From Brachypterus glaber (lineage: Eukaryota; Arthropoda; Insecta; Coleoptera; Kateretidae), in assembly GCA_958510825.1 (NCBI GenBank), contig OY294045.1:7987916-8051915 (forward strand): a stretch of 64,000 nt of DNA, written 5' to 3'. Shown here one piece after another: positions 10,812 through 21,790 of the stretch. A model generated the notes under the pieces. The model was not told the DNA's origin. It ran no database searches and saw nothing but the letters and a program-made list of their open reading frames with translations. Position numbers and translations under genes: made by a program. Numbering within the stretch: position 1 is the stretch's first letter; each line of letters starts with the position of its first letter.

Positions 10812-11416
10812 TACAGTTCCAAAGTCACGTACTTTAATATTTAAGGACGGACATGAAATGTTGCTGCTTTTTAACAAAAATTAAAGTACAATTGTATAGG
10901 ATAATAACTTCAGATTTCCTATCCATTTATAACTGAATACTCAGGTTACTTTTTACAGTGTATATCTCAAACTTAACCTTTTTTTTTTGGTTAACTTTTA
11001 ATATTTGTTACTCTAAAGTGCTATCGATTTTGCAATAAGCGGCAAAATAGCATTTCTAAAGCACCCTATTATGTGACATATAACCTAGAACTAAAATAGA
11101 TTAGATCTGGGTTGGGTCGATGGGTAACCTGTAGCTTTTTAATCACTGTGACCTATAAAATCTATTGAAGGAAATAGAGTATGAATGAAATATTCGACCC
11201 GCTAACTTTTAGTCTGGCACAATCTTTTAAAAATTGGTCAAGTTCGAGTTATATTCGCTCCTTGGGCATTTCGTACTTAGTTTTTTCTTGTCATGCCTAT
11301 ATTTCCATGGAAATACGGGGTGATTAGTTACTGGCATGCCAAAATTTAAGAATTGATTCTACATCCAAAAATATGAAAAAAAGTTCCTATAACATATTGA
11401 ATGGGGAACAAAAAAA

Positions 11417-12885
11417 AGCACACGTTGTTCTAGAAGAACTTTTAAATGACATGACAACTTCCATTTTTTTTTCTTTTTGGAATTTGTTATATGAGCTCTA
11501 ATTAAAAAAATAGGACCAAAATTTTAAAAATCGTTAGAGCCGTTTTTGAAAAAAATTTGTTTTTTAGAAAATATCTCTGATATTTCACGCTAACATACTC
11601 GGTTTGCCCTCGATGTCTCAGATTGTGACCAAACTTGGCATAGAGGTACCACTATGGTACCTAAGCACTCCATCTGTTCACGATACCGGGTGTCCCACCA
11701 ACCAGGTTCTAGACAAGTTATATCTCCGTTATTTGAAAAGGTATTTTTTTTTTTTAAATAGCGTTAAATGGGAGCCAAAAAAGATTTTATTGACTTATTT
11801 AACCCCCCCCCAATGCTTACTCACTCCCTTGTAACCACCCCACCCTCTGATTTTCAAATAACACCTCCCACCCCCATTTTTATCTAAGAAAATGAAATTA
11901 CATTTCATTTTGAATTAAACCATGTATTATAAATAGTATCTTATTCTTTTAGGGGCTTCCAATAACAATTATTATTTAGTAATAATAAAGTCCCACCAGG
12001 TTTTAGACGGCCTATATCTCCATTATTTAAAAAGATAAAAAAGTTAAAAAAATAAATAAAATTAAATTGGAGTCAAAGTAGAATTTACTGACATATGCAT
12101 AACTACCCCTTATTAACCCACCCTCTTGGAACCACCTCCAACTAGTTTTTTAAATAGCACTCCCCTATTTTACTGAAGAATATGAAAGCACATTTCATTT
12201 TAAATTTAACCAGAAAAATTTCCAAAAACTTACGTTAAATTGTACCCAAAAGAAAATTGATTAATATATACAAAACCAACTCATAATAACTCTCTCCACT
12301 CTCCTGGAACTACCCGCAACTTTGTTTTAAATACCACCTTTCTATTAATAAATAATAATTGTTATTTAGAGCCCCTTAAAATCTAAGATACCACTTTAAT
12401 AAGAATTAGGGGGTGCTATTTGAAAAACAGAACTTGGGGGTAGTTTCAAGGGAGTGAGAAAGCAAGGGGCGGTTTTGAATAAGTCAGTAAAATCTTCTTT
12501 GGCTTTGATTTAATGCTATTTTTTGCAAATTTTAATAACTTTTCAAATAACGGAGATAAGCTATATCAAGAACTTGGTGTGACACCCAGTATAGTGAACG
12601 GATGGACCGTTTTGAAAAAAAATTGAATGGAGTGCTTAGGTACTATAGTGGTACGACTATGCCAAGTTTGGTCAAAATCCGAGACATCGAGGGCAAACCG
12701 AGTATGTTAGCTTGAAATATCAGAGATCTTTTCTAAAAAACACATTTTTTTCAAAAACGGCTCTAACGATTTTTAAAACTTTGGTCTTATTTTTTTTAAT
12801 TAGAGCTCATATAACAAATTCCAAAAAGAAAAAAAATGGAAGTTATCATGTCATTTAACAGTTCTTCTAGAACACCGTGAGCACC
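11417..12885. mobile_element. 1.47-kb inverted-repeat element, about 480-bp arms
   Basis: The left arm 11417-11900 (TTGTTCTAGAAGAAC, TACTCGGTTTGCCCTCGATG, AAGCACTCCAT) is the diverged reverse complement of 12360-12885. The spacer contains a smaller inverted repeat. The 76-codon ORF at 11604 is a by-product of the arm. Confidence 0.85.
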
Positions 12886-12970
12886 AATAAAATATTAATG
12901 CTGGTGGGTGATTCCTTATTTAAAACTAGTCTAAGAGCTGGTGACCATTTTTTTTCATTATTTGCTCCCA

Positions 12971-13393
12971 CACTGAAAAAAAGGATCCTTTGTGGTAATG
13001 GCATATGAAATTAGGCCAAATGCTTTGCACTCTTGAATACGTCCAAAAGCGCCTTCTCTTAACATGAAAATATAATTCACTTGCCAAGATCTTTCTGATT
13101 CTTTAACTTAAAACTCTTTGATCTTGTGTGAAATGCAAGTGGTCTTGTCTCAAAAGAAAAATTCTTAAGCCAAAGTATTTAAAATTATTTAATTTTTAAC
13201 AATCTTAAAACAAGATAAATGGTTTTTGCCTTAAATGCGCCAGGTCCAAGAGAATTTTAAAAATATTTCAAAAGCGACACTTTTCTTGGGACAAGATAAA
13301 TATTTTTGTTTGAAGATACACATCTTTTAAGCTAAAAGAATAACTGCCAAGAGTGTTGACTACTTTGAGCCAAGAACGTAATTTTTTTCAGTG
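12971..13393 (+). mobile_element. R3 element copy 2
   Basis: Full-length, with CACTGAAAAAAAGG at the left end and TTTTTTTCAGTG at the right. Confidence 0.9.
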
Positions 13394-13439
13394 CGGCTGT
13401 ATTTAATATAATATATTATGTCTTAAAGTACATTCAAAT

Positions 13440-13680
13440 TAAGCTACTTTCAAATCGCCAGGTCCTGGATCGGGTTTCCTTTGGATGCTAGAAGCCTCGA
13501 AAAGGTGGTGAAATGGGGTCCCCGCAAAAATATATTTTTTACTTACCGAGTCAAACAAATTACATTTATTGCATTTAGATTAGTCTATTTTTACAGTTTT
13601 ACACAATTATTCAGTAGGCTAAGAGTTAAAAAAATGACTTTAAAGTTTTGTTTTCATGTCTACATTTGATAGTTCTAGTC
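13440..13680 (+). repeat. R4b repeat copy 1
   Basis: Near-identical to 14165-14395. Both contain CGCCAGGTCCTGGATCGGG and read in one frame as a short peptide with DARSLEKVVKWGPRK. No recognised domain. Copy 2 follows R4 copy 2 directly. Confidence 0.85.
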
Positions 13681-13747
13681 GTAGCTAAAAAATTACATTT
13701 TTGTAGAAAATTATTTGTTTTTTCATGTTTTTCTGATACGGTTAAAT

Positions 13748-14125
13748 CGACACTCCCAAGGAACAAGGATGTAACTCAAGTTAGACCCATTTTGAGTTAT
13801 ACTCGTAGGTAAACGCCTTGAAAAAAGACACACATGGTGGTACTACTCAGGTTTCTCCACAGTCCACTTTAAGCAAAAGTTTACTTAAAATCACTAAAGT
13901 AAGAAATTCTAAACTTGAATATTATTAGAAACAAACAGTAAATAAACAATAAATACCTAAACAGTTAAATAGAGAATTTTATAAGCTTTCAAATGATGCA
14001 TCACATGACTTCCTTTTCCACTTCAATCATTTACCCACCCTTAAATAACAAAAAAAAATATTTTAGAAATTTAGCTGTCGTGAAAAATGACAATATATGA
14101 GTTACGGCTTTGTTGCTTGGGGGTA
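13748..14125 (+). repeat. R4 repeat copy 2
   Basis: Second copy of the 370-bp block at 10016-10389. It continues without a break into R4b copy 2, whereas copy 1 is interrupted by an R3 element at the same base. Confidence 0.85.
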
Positions 14126-14400
14126 TCGAAACAGTATTTTATGATACAGACGAAAATGCTGTTTTTAGGCTACTTGCATATCGCCAGGTCCTGGATCGGG
14201 TTCCGTTGGATGCTAGAAGCCTCGAAAAGGTGGTGAAATGGGGTCCCCGCAAAAATATATTTTTTACTTACCGAGTCAAACAAATTACATTTATTGCATT
14301 TAGATTAGTCTATTTTTACAGTTTTACACAATTATTCACTAGGCTAAGAGTTAAAAAAAGACTTTAAAGTTTTGTTTTCATGCCTAGATTTTATATTATA
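14126..14400 (+). repeat. R4b repeat copy 2
   Basis: An 85-codon open frame (14110-14367) spans the R4/R4b boundary. Only the part shared with copy 1 is duplicated. Treated as part of an unknown element rather than a gene. Confidence 0.7.
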
Positions 14401-14439
14401 TTTTGTCTTAAAAAGGTATCTAAACTTTTGGATAGAATA

Positions 14440-14920
14440 AGAATAATTTATTTTACTCAATTTGTTTACAATAATGTAAGGTTGTTTAAATACAATAAAT
14501 TGTTAACACGATACACAATGTAAAATACAGAGACGTCAAAAAAAATTTTGATAATAATTACAATTAGTCATTAAAATTAACAATTACTCATTTAAAAATT
14601 CATTAAGGGAATAATAGGATTTCTTTATTAAGAAAAATTTCAATTTTCTTTTAAATAATTTTTTGCTGTATGTTGCAAATTTTTTATCTATTTGAAATAA
14701 TTTATTTAAACATATAACACCTGCATGATCAGGATTTTTTTGGGAAATTTTAAGTCTTGCAGGAGGTACGGCTAACATGTCCTTACTCCGGGTTTCACGC
14801 TTATGAATATCCCCCCTTGTATGTGTGTTGGGGCTATTTTTAGCATAAGTAAGAAGAGAGTACAAATAAAGGCCAGTTAATGTTAATATTTTGTGTAGGA
14901 CTGTATATTTATTATTCTCA
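14440..14920 (-). pseudogene. LINE RT C-terminal fragment
   Basis: On the minus strand, 14920-14584 reads as a LINE C-terminus with ILTLTGLYLYSLLTYAKN, the same block as ILTLTGLYIYELLTF in the LINE at 47128. The upstream codons of this frame (14961-14925) derive from the adjoining SINE, so the junction is a truncated insertion. No RT core. Confidence 0.75.
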
Positions 14921-14924
14921 TTGG

Positions 14925-15541
14925 TTATGTTACCTACACTTCGGTAGGTACACCCCGGCATTCAACCATGTCGGTTATAGCCTATTTATATGTACACGGA
15001 AAAAAAAAATTATAGCTAGGAGCGCTATAACACACATACCAAGCAAATTATAATCGCTTATTATATAAATACAAGGCTTTCTCTTACAATTATGGCAGTT
15101 AGTGTAAAAATTTATATGAAATACTTTAATTGTTTAGTGAATAATAAAATATAACAAATAGTATGGCATTTATAGCTTAAATAGATTTAATTATTATCCG
15201 TGCTAATAATTTTTATAATATAATAAAATTTCTGTAAATTTATAATAGTGCCTGTAATAAATATAATCGTGTCTGTAATATATATAATCGTTTCCAATTT
15301 ATTTTTAACATTATTAGTTATTGTGTCCCTTATAATCTATAGCTTAAATCACTATAATTTGCCACTGTTACCAAATATCTTATAATGTATAGCGCAGAGC
15401 CCACTAATTTCTTTCCGTGTAGTCATTCAAGTAGTAATTAAGTAATTTTTAAAAACATCACTACACATCCATGCCCCAGGCGGGATTAGAACCCGCGACG
15501 TCTGCATTACGCGCTTCGCCTTAGACCACAGAGGCCGTATA
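14925..15541 (-). mobile_element. tRNA-derived SINE (SINE-1), split by a MITE
   Basis: The head at 15541-15470 (minus) has a tRNA-like 5' part with a B box (GGTTCTAATCC). The body resumes at 14993-14925 with ATAGGCTATAACCGACATGG and CGCCGGGGTGTACC-like sequence. The same family is intact at 45727-45937. A TA-flanked MITE (14995-15419) sits in the middle. Confidence 0.8.
14995..15419. mobile_element. MITE with CACGGAAA ends, TA target duplication, inside SINE-1
   Basis: Inverted ends of about 45 bp (CACGGAAA...TTATAGC.. left, reverse complement at right), flanked by TA at 14993-14994 and 15420-15421. Removal restores the SINE order seen at 45727-45937. TA duplication fits a Tc1/mariner-type mobiliser, by inference. 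Confidence 0.8.
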
Positions 15542-16177
15542 TAAGTTAATTATTACTGTAGTACTGTAGTACTGTACTTGCACATAGATATACAGTAATA
15601 TTATTTTTATTCGATTGGTTCTAAAAGTTGAACTTTGTGGCCCTAGGGCTAAAAAGTTGTTTTCGCCCGCTAACTAAAACTTGTTATTTTTAAGCTTTTT
15701 AAAAGAAGATGCTTTACCTTTACTGTAATATTAAAAAAGAAATATTTTTGGTCTTGAACTAACTATTCTTTTTTTAACAGTTACAGTTATTATAATCATT
15801 TCATACAAAATAAAAATTTCTTCTATAACATAACCTCAAAATATATGCTAACTGATTAATCTGTATTCATCCACTAAAAAAAATTAAAAACACAAAATTT
15901 CAATTGTAAAATCAATTTCAATATTTATAATATTCATAAAACGGTTCAGAAGTATTACTATTTTCATATCAGACACATTTTAATAGAAATTAACCACCAA
16001 GCTATAGCTTTTTTAATTTGAAAATGAAACCACACGCAAAAGAAATGATTCAATTGTTTTTTAGCGATTTGATTGGATAGCAATTTGTCATGGATAGATA
16101 AGTAATAAGACACAATTAAAAATTAAATATATTTTAATAATTTATTATAATTAGTAACAATCGAATAAAAAATATTG
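15542..16177. other. No recognisable feature
   Basis: A+T-rich, with a short TACTGTAGTACTGTAGTACTG repeat-like palindrome at 15555. No ORF or element end identified. Confidence 0.4.
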
Positions 16178-16310
16178 TATAATACACGGGCAAAAAGTTT
16201 AATTTCAATTTCGTAGGTTTATTACCCTCGAGCCGGCCCGATCGGCCTGCCCTCGGCTTCTAAAAACCTACTCAATCGAAAAACTGAACTTTTTTCCCTT
16301 GTACTATAAA
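16178..16310. repeat. Small inverted repeat with G+C-rich core
   Basis: ACACGGGCAAAAAGTTTAAT on the left pairs with AACTTTTTTCCCTTGTACTA on the right. The core CTCGAGCCGGCCCGATCGGC is strikingly G+C-rich for the region. Similar layout to 53766-53865. Confidence 0.65.
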
Positions 16311-16682
16311 TAACTATTTTTGGGTATGTTTAGCGTAGCTCACATGGCGAGCTTTTTACGTTCTAGTACCCTGTGTAGTTAAAATTTATAAATTAATCTC
16401 TTATATTAGGTTCCTATATTTGGGCCATGTGTCTATTATATATAAATGGATACTGTTCACTGTGTTTTATAAGATAATACAATAGTATTAGCGCACAAGT
16501 TAGTTAATGCTTGTTGGAAATTTCCATTAATTATCCTCTCCTTTCAATTTCCAAACTTTATAAGACTGCTATCTTAATATAAAGTTACTATTATTATACG
16601 GTATTAGTTAAATATACGTAATTATGGTGCACAAAAATGATCCTTGAAAGATCTAACATAAATCCTTTGCATAAAACTTAGG

Positions 16683-16805
16683 GAACGTTCAAGTATTACG
16701 TAACGCAAATTTTGATCATTTTGGACCCCCCCCTGTAACGCTATTTTCCTATAACATTAACATGGGCGTAACACTCCAAAATGACCAAATGACCCTCCCC
16801 CCTAG
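16683..16805. mobile_element. MITE fragment of the GTATTACGTAACGC family
   Basis: Starts with GGGAACGTTCAAGTATTACG and has a C-rich then mirrored CCAAAATGACC core. Its right end is replaced by the R3 fragment at 16805. Relatives at 29494-29968, 41113-41160 and 51837-52072; a variant at 49059-49790. Confidence 0.6.
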
Positions 16806-17062
16806 GAGCCAAGAGTGTTGACTACTTTTAGCCAAGAACGTCATTTTTTTCAGTGTACACTGGTGAAAATTCGTTTATGAGTTATGAACGTTAAAAATCA
16901 ACACAGAACATATTATGTGTGTTTTCGTGTTTATTTTTAAATTTTGTGACTCATAAGTTATGACCAAAAGAAATCCCCCCCCCCACAGGAGCCAAGAGTG
17001 TTGACTACTTTGAGCCAAGAACGTCATTTTTTTCAGTGTACCCTGGTGAAAATTCGTTTATG
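16805..17062 (+). repeat. Two direct units: R3 3' fragment plus GAAAATTCGTTTATGAG
   Basis: The block GGAGCCAAGAGTGTTGACTA to AATTCGTTTATGAG occurs at 16805-16880 and again at 16987-17062. Part of the intervening sequence recurs at 17620-17720. Confidence 0.75.
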
Positions 17063-17617
17063 AGCAGTACTCGGCGAATTTCCAGTACTCGCATAGGCGC
17101 CGCGTCGACTCTAGCGTTGAGACAAGGTTTTAAATATTTACATTTTTATTTCTTTTTATCTTGATTTTTTAATGATTCCATTTAAACGAGTAAGGTGGGA
17201 AAAAAGTTATCGACAAATAAAAATTAAAAACTTTCGTATTCTTAAAAGATAAAAATCGAATGTCGTTTTTTTTTTTGAAAAACACCGATATATATATATA
17301 CGTATGTATAGTTAATATGCAGTCATCGGCGAATTTCCAGTGCTCACATAGGCGCTGCGTCGATTCTATCGTTGACGCGAGGTTTTAAATATTTACATTT
17401 TTATTTTCTTCGAAAAACACCGATATATTTACATATTTATAGTTAATATGTATATTCAATATTGTTGTGTGTAACAAATTAGTCGTCAAATGTTTCGATT
17501 TAGTGACCTTTATAAAAATTTCCCTCAAAATTCGGCAAAATTATTCCGTAAGCCTATGTTTCTGTGTTTATTTTCAACTTTGATGAGTCATAACTGAATT
17601 TATTCCGATTAATGTTT
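17063..17617 (+). repeat. R1 repeat, two head-to-tail partial units
   Basis: Two starts of the R1 block (near 17063 and 17320), the second continuing as in copy 1 at 207-508. The first carries an extra stretch (TTTAAACGAGTAAGGTGGG) also present in the inverted copy at 24006-24406. Confidence 0.85.
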
Positions 17618-18146
17618 ATGAGTATAAACGTTAAAAATCAACACAGAACATATTATGTGTGTGTTCGTGTTTATTTTTAACTTTTATGACTCATAAGTTA
17701 TGAGTCATAAACGAATTTTAGCCTGGGTATGATAATTATCATTATTATAATAAATTATAAATCATTCTTATAGCTTATTTGTACGATAGTGTTGTTCATA
17801 GAAGTGACAAACTTTGAAGTTCCAAGATACCCAAATCTACCCTTTTTGGGTCACTCGGAAATAAAAAGGATGTTAACAAATAAAATTGAGTAAATTAAAC
17901 CTGGGTATTAAAACAACGCCTTTTTATAGCCTAATAAAATAAAGAATACAAGCATTTTCTCGTAAAATAACGAATCACGAAAATATAACTATTATTTGAT
18001 TGTTTTATTGATAAACATTTAAACCAGAATGTATTTTAATTTAATTTTAATGTTGCTCTACTAAAACATATAAATTGTATTGCTTTTAATCAGATAAATG
18101 ATACAGAATAATTTTTAAAATATTTAAATATTTATTTTTTTATCCT
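17618..18146. other. Repeat remnant then unannotated A+T-rich DNA
   Basis: 17620-17720 repeats the sequence at 16862-16975 (CGTTAAAAATCAACACAGAAC). After that I see no feature. Confidence 0.45.
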
Positions 18147-19315
18147 AAAGAACCTGGCACACATATAGGGGGGTTCCTGGGCCTCAGTCAAACTGCCTTA
18201 AATTTTGATATTTTGTAATTTCGGGGGTAAACATTAAATTAGGAAAATTGCTGCCAAATTAAATGACGAGTTTCGGAGAAAAACGCTTTTAAAAATCTAA
18301 TTTTATGACAGATTTTTTGACGTATATTAAGGTTATTTTTTACTTACGTAAATATTAACTTAATTAGCCTTTTTAAGTTTATTATACTCTAATAATTAAA
18401 GAACAGGCAAGATAAATATTACATAAAAGGCTTTATTATCATTAACTTACATGTGGTTCTATAAAATTTTTAAAACTTTGTGAAACTTCCACATGCTGGC
18501 ATTTTCCACGTGTTTGCTAATTATCTGCATATTTTCTGTTAGATTTTTGCTTGATTATGTTGAAGCATGGTTTGGTACATGGACAAATATTTTATAATTA
18601 TATATTTTAGATTTTCTTGATATATTTTTTCAAAACAATATCTGATGGTTGACAAATCTCTCATGATATTTTCATATGCAAAAAATATTATTGAGATTGC
18701 CTAGCAACTACTTAATTCATTAGTGAACCCTTTATAGTAATATTTATTAAAAGTTGTTGCTAGGCAATCTCAATAATATATTTTACCTATGAAAATATGG
18801 ACAGATTTGTCAAGCCTCAGACGTATTTTTGGAAAAATATATCAAGAAAATCTAAAATATATAATTATAAAATATTTGTCGATGTACCAAACCATGTTTC
18901 AACGTAATCAAGCAAAAATCTAACAGAAAATATGCAGATAATTAGCAAACACGTGGAAAATGCCAGCATGTGGAAGTTTCACAAAGTTTTAAGATTTTTA
19001 TAGAACCACATGTAAGTAAATGATAATAAAGCCTTTTATGTAATATTTATCTTGCCTGTTCTTTAATTAATAGAGTATAATAAACTTAAAACGGCTAATT
19101 AAGTTAATATTTACGTAAGTAAAAAATAACCTTAATATACGTCAAAAAATCTGTCATAAAATTAGATTTTTAAAAGCGTTTTTCTTCCAAACTGGTCATT
19201 TAATTTGGCTGCAATTTTCCTAATTTAATGTTTACCCCCGAAATTACAAAATATCAAAATTTGAGGCAGTTTGACTGAGGCCCAGGAACTCCCCTATATG
19301 TGTGCCAGGTTCTTT
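18147..19315. mobile_element. 1.17-kb near-perfect palindrome (about 560-bp arms, 42-bp loop)
   Basis: The left arm 18147-18709 starts AAAGAACCTGGCACACATAT. The right arm 18752-19315 is its reverse complement with a few percent differences and small gaps. The loop is 18710-18751. No ORF. It lies 1.7 kb upstream of the transporter's first coding exon, so it may be inside the 5' UTR intron. Confidence 0.95.
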
Positions 19316-19584
19316 GTAATTTTTAATAATTGTCTGAAATTTTTTTTGGTGGTTAAGGTAAAATTTTACGGTCAAAATTAAGTGGAGTTGGAAACTTTAA
19401 GAGTGATGACCTTTGTTTACTCATCAGTCTTTTTATAGAGATAAAAAAATGCTAGTCCGCAAAATTTAGTTCTACACTTCCCTACTGTAAAACCTCGGAA
19501 CTCCCCTGATAGTTTCTGTACTTTGACAATAATATAAACTTTTTAGTACTGTATAGTATATTGTCAAAAGTTTTTATAAATATA

Positions 19585-19690
19585 TACCATTTATTTATTT
19601 ATTTATGTAGGTACTGATTTATTACAGAGTCATGGAGAGCTCAAATAAGCTTCAGAGCTTGTGCTAGGGGCTCTCCATTAATTTTGACCA
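19585..19690 (-). mobile_element. LINE 3'-UTR fragment with (AAAT)n tail
   Basis: Reverse complement reads AATGGAGAGCCCCTAGCACA ... ACCTACATAAATAAATAAAT, matching in layout the LINE tails at 2290-2400 and 62230-62325. Confidence 0.55.
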
Positions 19691-20964
19691 AATTTATATA
19701 TAATTAGTTAACAATACTTCAAATTTGGTTGTTGTGGTTAGGTCTTGAAATTGTATGATTTCTAATTTTATCTATCTATCTTTACTTCTATGGAATTTTG
19801 AAAATTTCCATTTACTTGGATTCCATTTTTCAAGCTAAATTTCCAGTTTTTACTTTTTTTATGAAAACAAAAGTAGGGTATCGCATTTTGGGCTAAATCG
19901 CCTGCAACGATAAGACTTTACATGTTTATAGAACATAAAAAATAAATACTTAGCCAAAATTTCAGCCCTTTTTACATCCCGGAACATACTTTAATTAATT
20001 ATTTTAATTAAGAATTTTCACATATGTCAATGTACGATTTGGCAACATTGCACGAAACTTCAAGTGTCAAATGTCATCTCGTCAAAATAAAAATAACTTT
20101 GCACATTAACTACTACAGTGGGGCCAAAGTGGGTCTGTGTTGTGTTCACTGCTCTTGACAATAATATTAAAATATTTGGTTGTGGTTTATTAGTTTTCAC
20201 GGATTTAATTTACTGTAATTCAATGTGTAATTAGGCTGGACTTACGTGACTAGTTTCTTAAGTTTCAGTACAATTATGGAGTTATTTTTGAGGTATTTAT
20301 ACTATAATAACATTGTAAGCAAACCATTAGCTTCAATGATAACCCAAAGCATCTAGTTCCATGGGACAGTGTTACCCAAGACAAGTAATTTAATCTGGCT
20401 TTCAACATGTTAAATTAGTTTATTTCCACGATATGATTTAAAACTAGATTATAAAAAAGTTACACATAGAATTTTAACTTATAATATTAATTAAATATAT
20501 TTATTTAAAAATAAATATATTGAATTAATATTGAACAGTGTTTTTATTATACATCCTATCTAAACGTATTTAAGTGGGTTTTGTAAATAAACAAAAAATA
20601 TTGCTTTTTTTCAGTATGATTCACATTTAGCTCAAGAATAATGCGATGTTGTCGGGTTTACGATATCAAATATTTCCTTAGTTTTTATTTTTTTTTTTTC
20701 ATTTTGTTTTTTATTAACAAATAACACAGTTTTTTATCATTTCTTTTCATCATTTTGCACTGTTTTAAACAAAAACATATTTTTCTGGCTTAGCCCAAAA
20801 CTCCTATTTCCCTTCTTTCTTGGTAATAATTACTGCGACAATTTTTTTAGTCTGATGAACGCGTCTCATAGTGCCCCCCTTTACCCTATTAATAGAACCT
20901 AAAAGTATCTAGTTAACCTTTCAGTTAAACATTGATTTATTACACCAGATTTTATTTATTTCAG
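19691..20964 (+). other. Region upstream of the transporter; no promoter recognised
   Basis: About 1.3 kb of A+T-rich DNA with pyrimidine-rich stretches near 20680-20760. The 5'-UTR exon(s) of the transporter may lie here or farther upstream. I cannot place a start site or a donor with confidence. Confidence 0.35.
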
Positions 20965-21043
20965 GCACAAAATGGAATTAGAAAAGGACAATAACATTTA
21001 GGACACTTGACTAATTAATTAGGACTTCACATCAAAATTCAAA
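20965..21043 (+). promoter_or_regulatory. Probable 5'-UTR exon segment with upstream ORF
   Basis: A good acceptor (tttatttatttcag) ends at 20964, so 20965-21043 is probably the 3' part of a 5'-UTR exon joined to coding exon 1. It contains a 9-codon ORF, ATG at 20972 to TAG at 20999-21001 (MELEKDNNI), in strong context (aaaATGG). It ends 42 bases before the main ATG. Such an upstream ORF could lower translation of the transporter. The upstream 5'-UTR exon(s) and promoter were not identified. Splicing here is inferred from the motif only. Confidence 0.55.
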
Positions 21044-21548
21044 ATGGCCAACACAGCACATTTGGTCCGTCGACAGAGCTCGAGAGACATGAACCCTCAG
21101 CGTTCCATAGATCGCTTAGAGCTTAAGGAAATGAAAGGACGTCTTGTAGTCGAGAACGGTAAAACCGGAAATAAGCTTTACGGGGCTACAAACGTTGCTT
21201 TCGAAGAAACAAGTCCTAACAGCAAAATAAAATCTGCTTGTAGCAGTAAAAGAAACTCAACGGATGGTAAAGCCATTTTTAAGCCTGAATGTGCAGAGGA
21301 CGAACGAGAATCCTGGGATAGTAAACTTACTTTTCTTCTCGCAACTGTGGGATATGCCGTGGGACTGGGAAATGTGTGGAGGTTTCCTTATTTAGCACAG
21401 AAAAATGGCGGTGGGGCATTTTTGATACCGTATTTTGTTATGTTATGTATCGAGGGTATACCGATTTTTTATTTGGAACTGGCTATTGGACAGAGATTGA
21501 GGAAAGGTGCAATTGGGGTTTGGAATCAGGTTTCGCCGTTTTTAGCGG
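21044..21548 (+). CDS. SLC6 transporter, coding exon 1 (N-terminus, TM1-TM2)
   Basis: First coding exon of a sodium- and chloride-coupled plasma-membrane transporter of the SLC6 (neurotransmitter:sodium symporter) family. It encodes residues 1-168 plus the first base of codon 169. Residues 1-90 form a polar cytoplasmic tail without a clear domain. TM1 (about 94-116) carries [14 protein letters not shown] and TM2 (about 124-148) carries GGGAFLIPY, both family signatures. Residue 107 is Gly where monoamine transporters have Asp, so an amino acid substrate is likely. Tyr130 matches a chloride ligand. The start at 21044 is in strong context (aaaATGG) after stops in the leader. The exon ends at a clear GTAAGT donor in phase 1. 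Wording around TM2 and later exons fits the SLC6A15-20 neutral amino acid branch best. The exact orthologue is inference. Confidence 0.95.
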
Positions 21549-21694
21549 GTAAGTCACAAAATAACTATAGATAAAGAAAATATTAGCTAAAATTAAAGTA
21601 TGTGGTGAGATTTATTACTATTTTAGATTTTAAGCTTTCACGGCCATTAAGATATAAAGAACTTTCACTTTCGGGTTTAGACCGTGTTAATGGA

Positions 21695-21756
21695 TTTTCA
21701 CTTTCCGACGTTTCGTCTCTTACTACTAGAGACATCTTCAGGGATTAATCTGAAAC
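21695..21756 (-). ncRNA. Hammerhead ribozyme motif, PLE-1 left arm
   Basis: Reverse-complement copy of the right-arm motif at 22582-22641, with all core bases kept. Confidence 0.65.
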
Positions 21757-21790
21757 TAAGTTTCGAATCAACTTGTGTCACTATTTATGA

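Larger units (their letters stand above)
9150..10875. mobile_element. Inverted-repeat element carrying nested insertions
   Basis: The left terminal segment (9152-9200, GGCAACATTTCATGTCCGTC) plus its continuation at 9859-9900 is the reverse complement of 10811-10880. The left terminus is split by a LINE at about 9198-9858. An internal palindrome at 9888-10015, an R4 copy and R3 copy 1 lie inside or adjacent. Boundaries approximate. Confidence 0.6.

Noticed and set aside
14110..14367. 85-codon ORF as a host exon
   Set aside because: Built from the junction of two dispersed repeats (R4 and R4b); no splice signals in a consistent frame.
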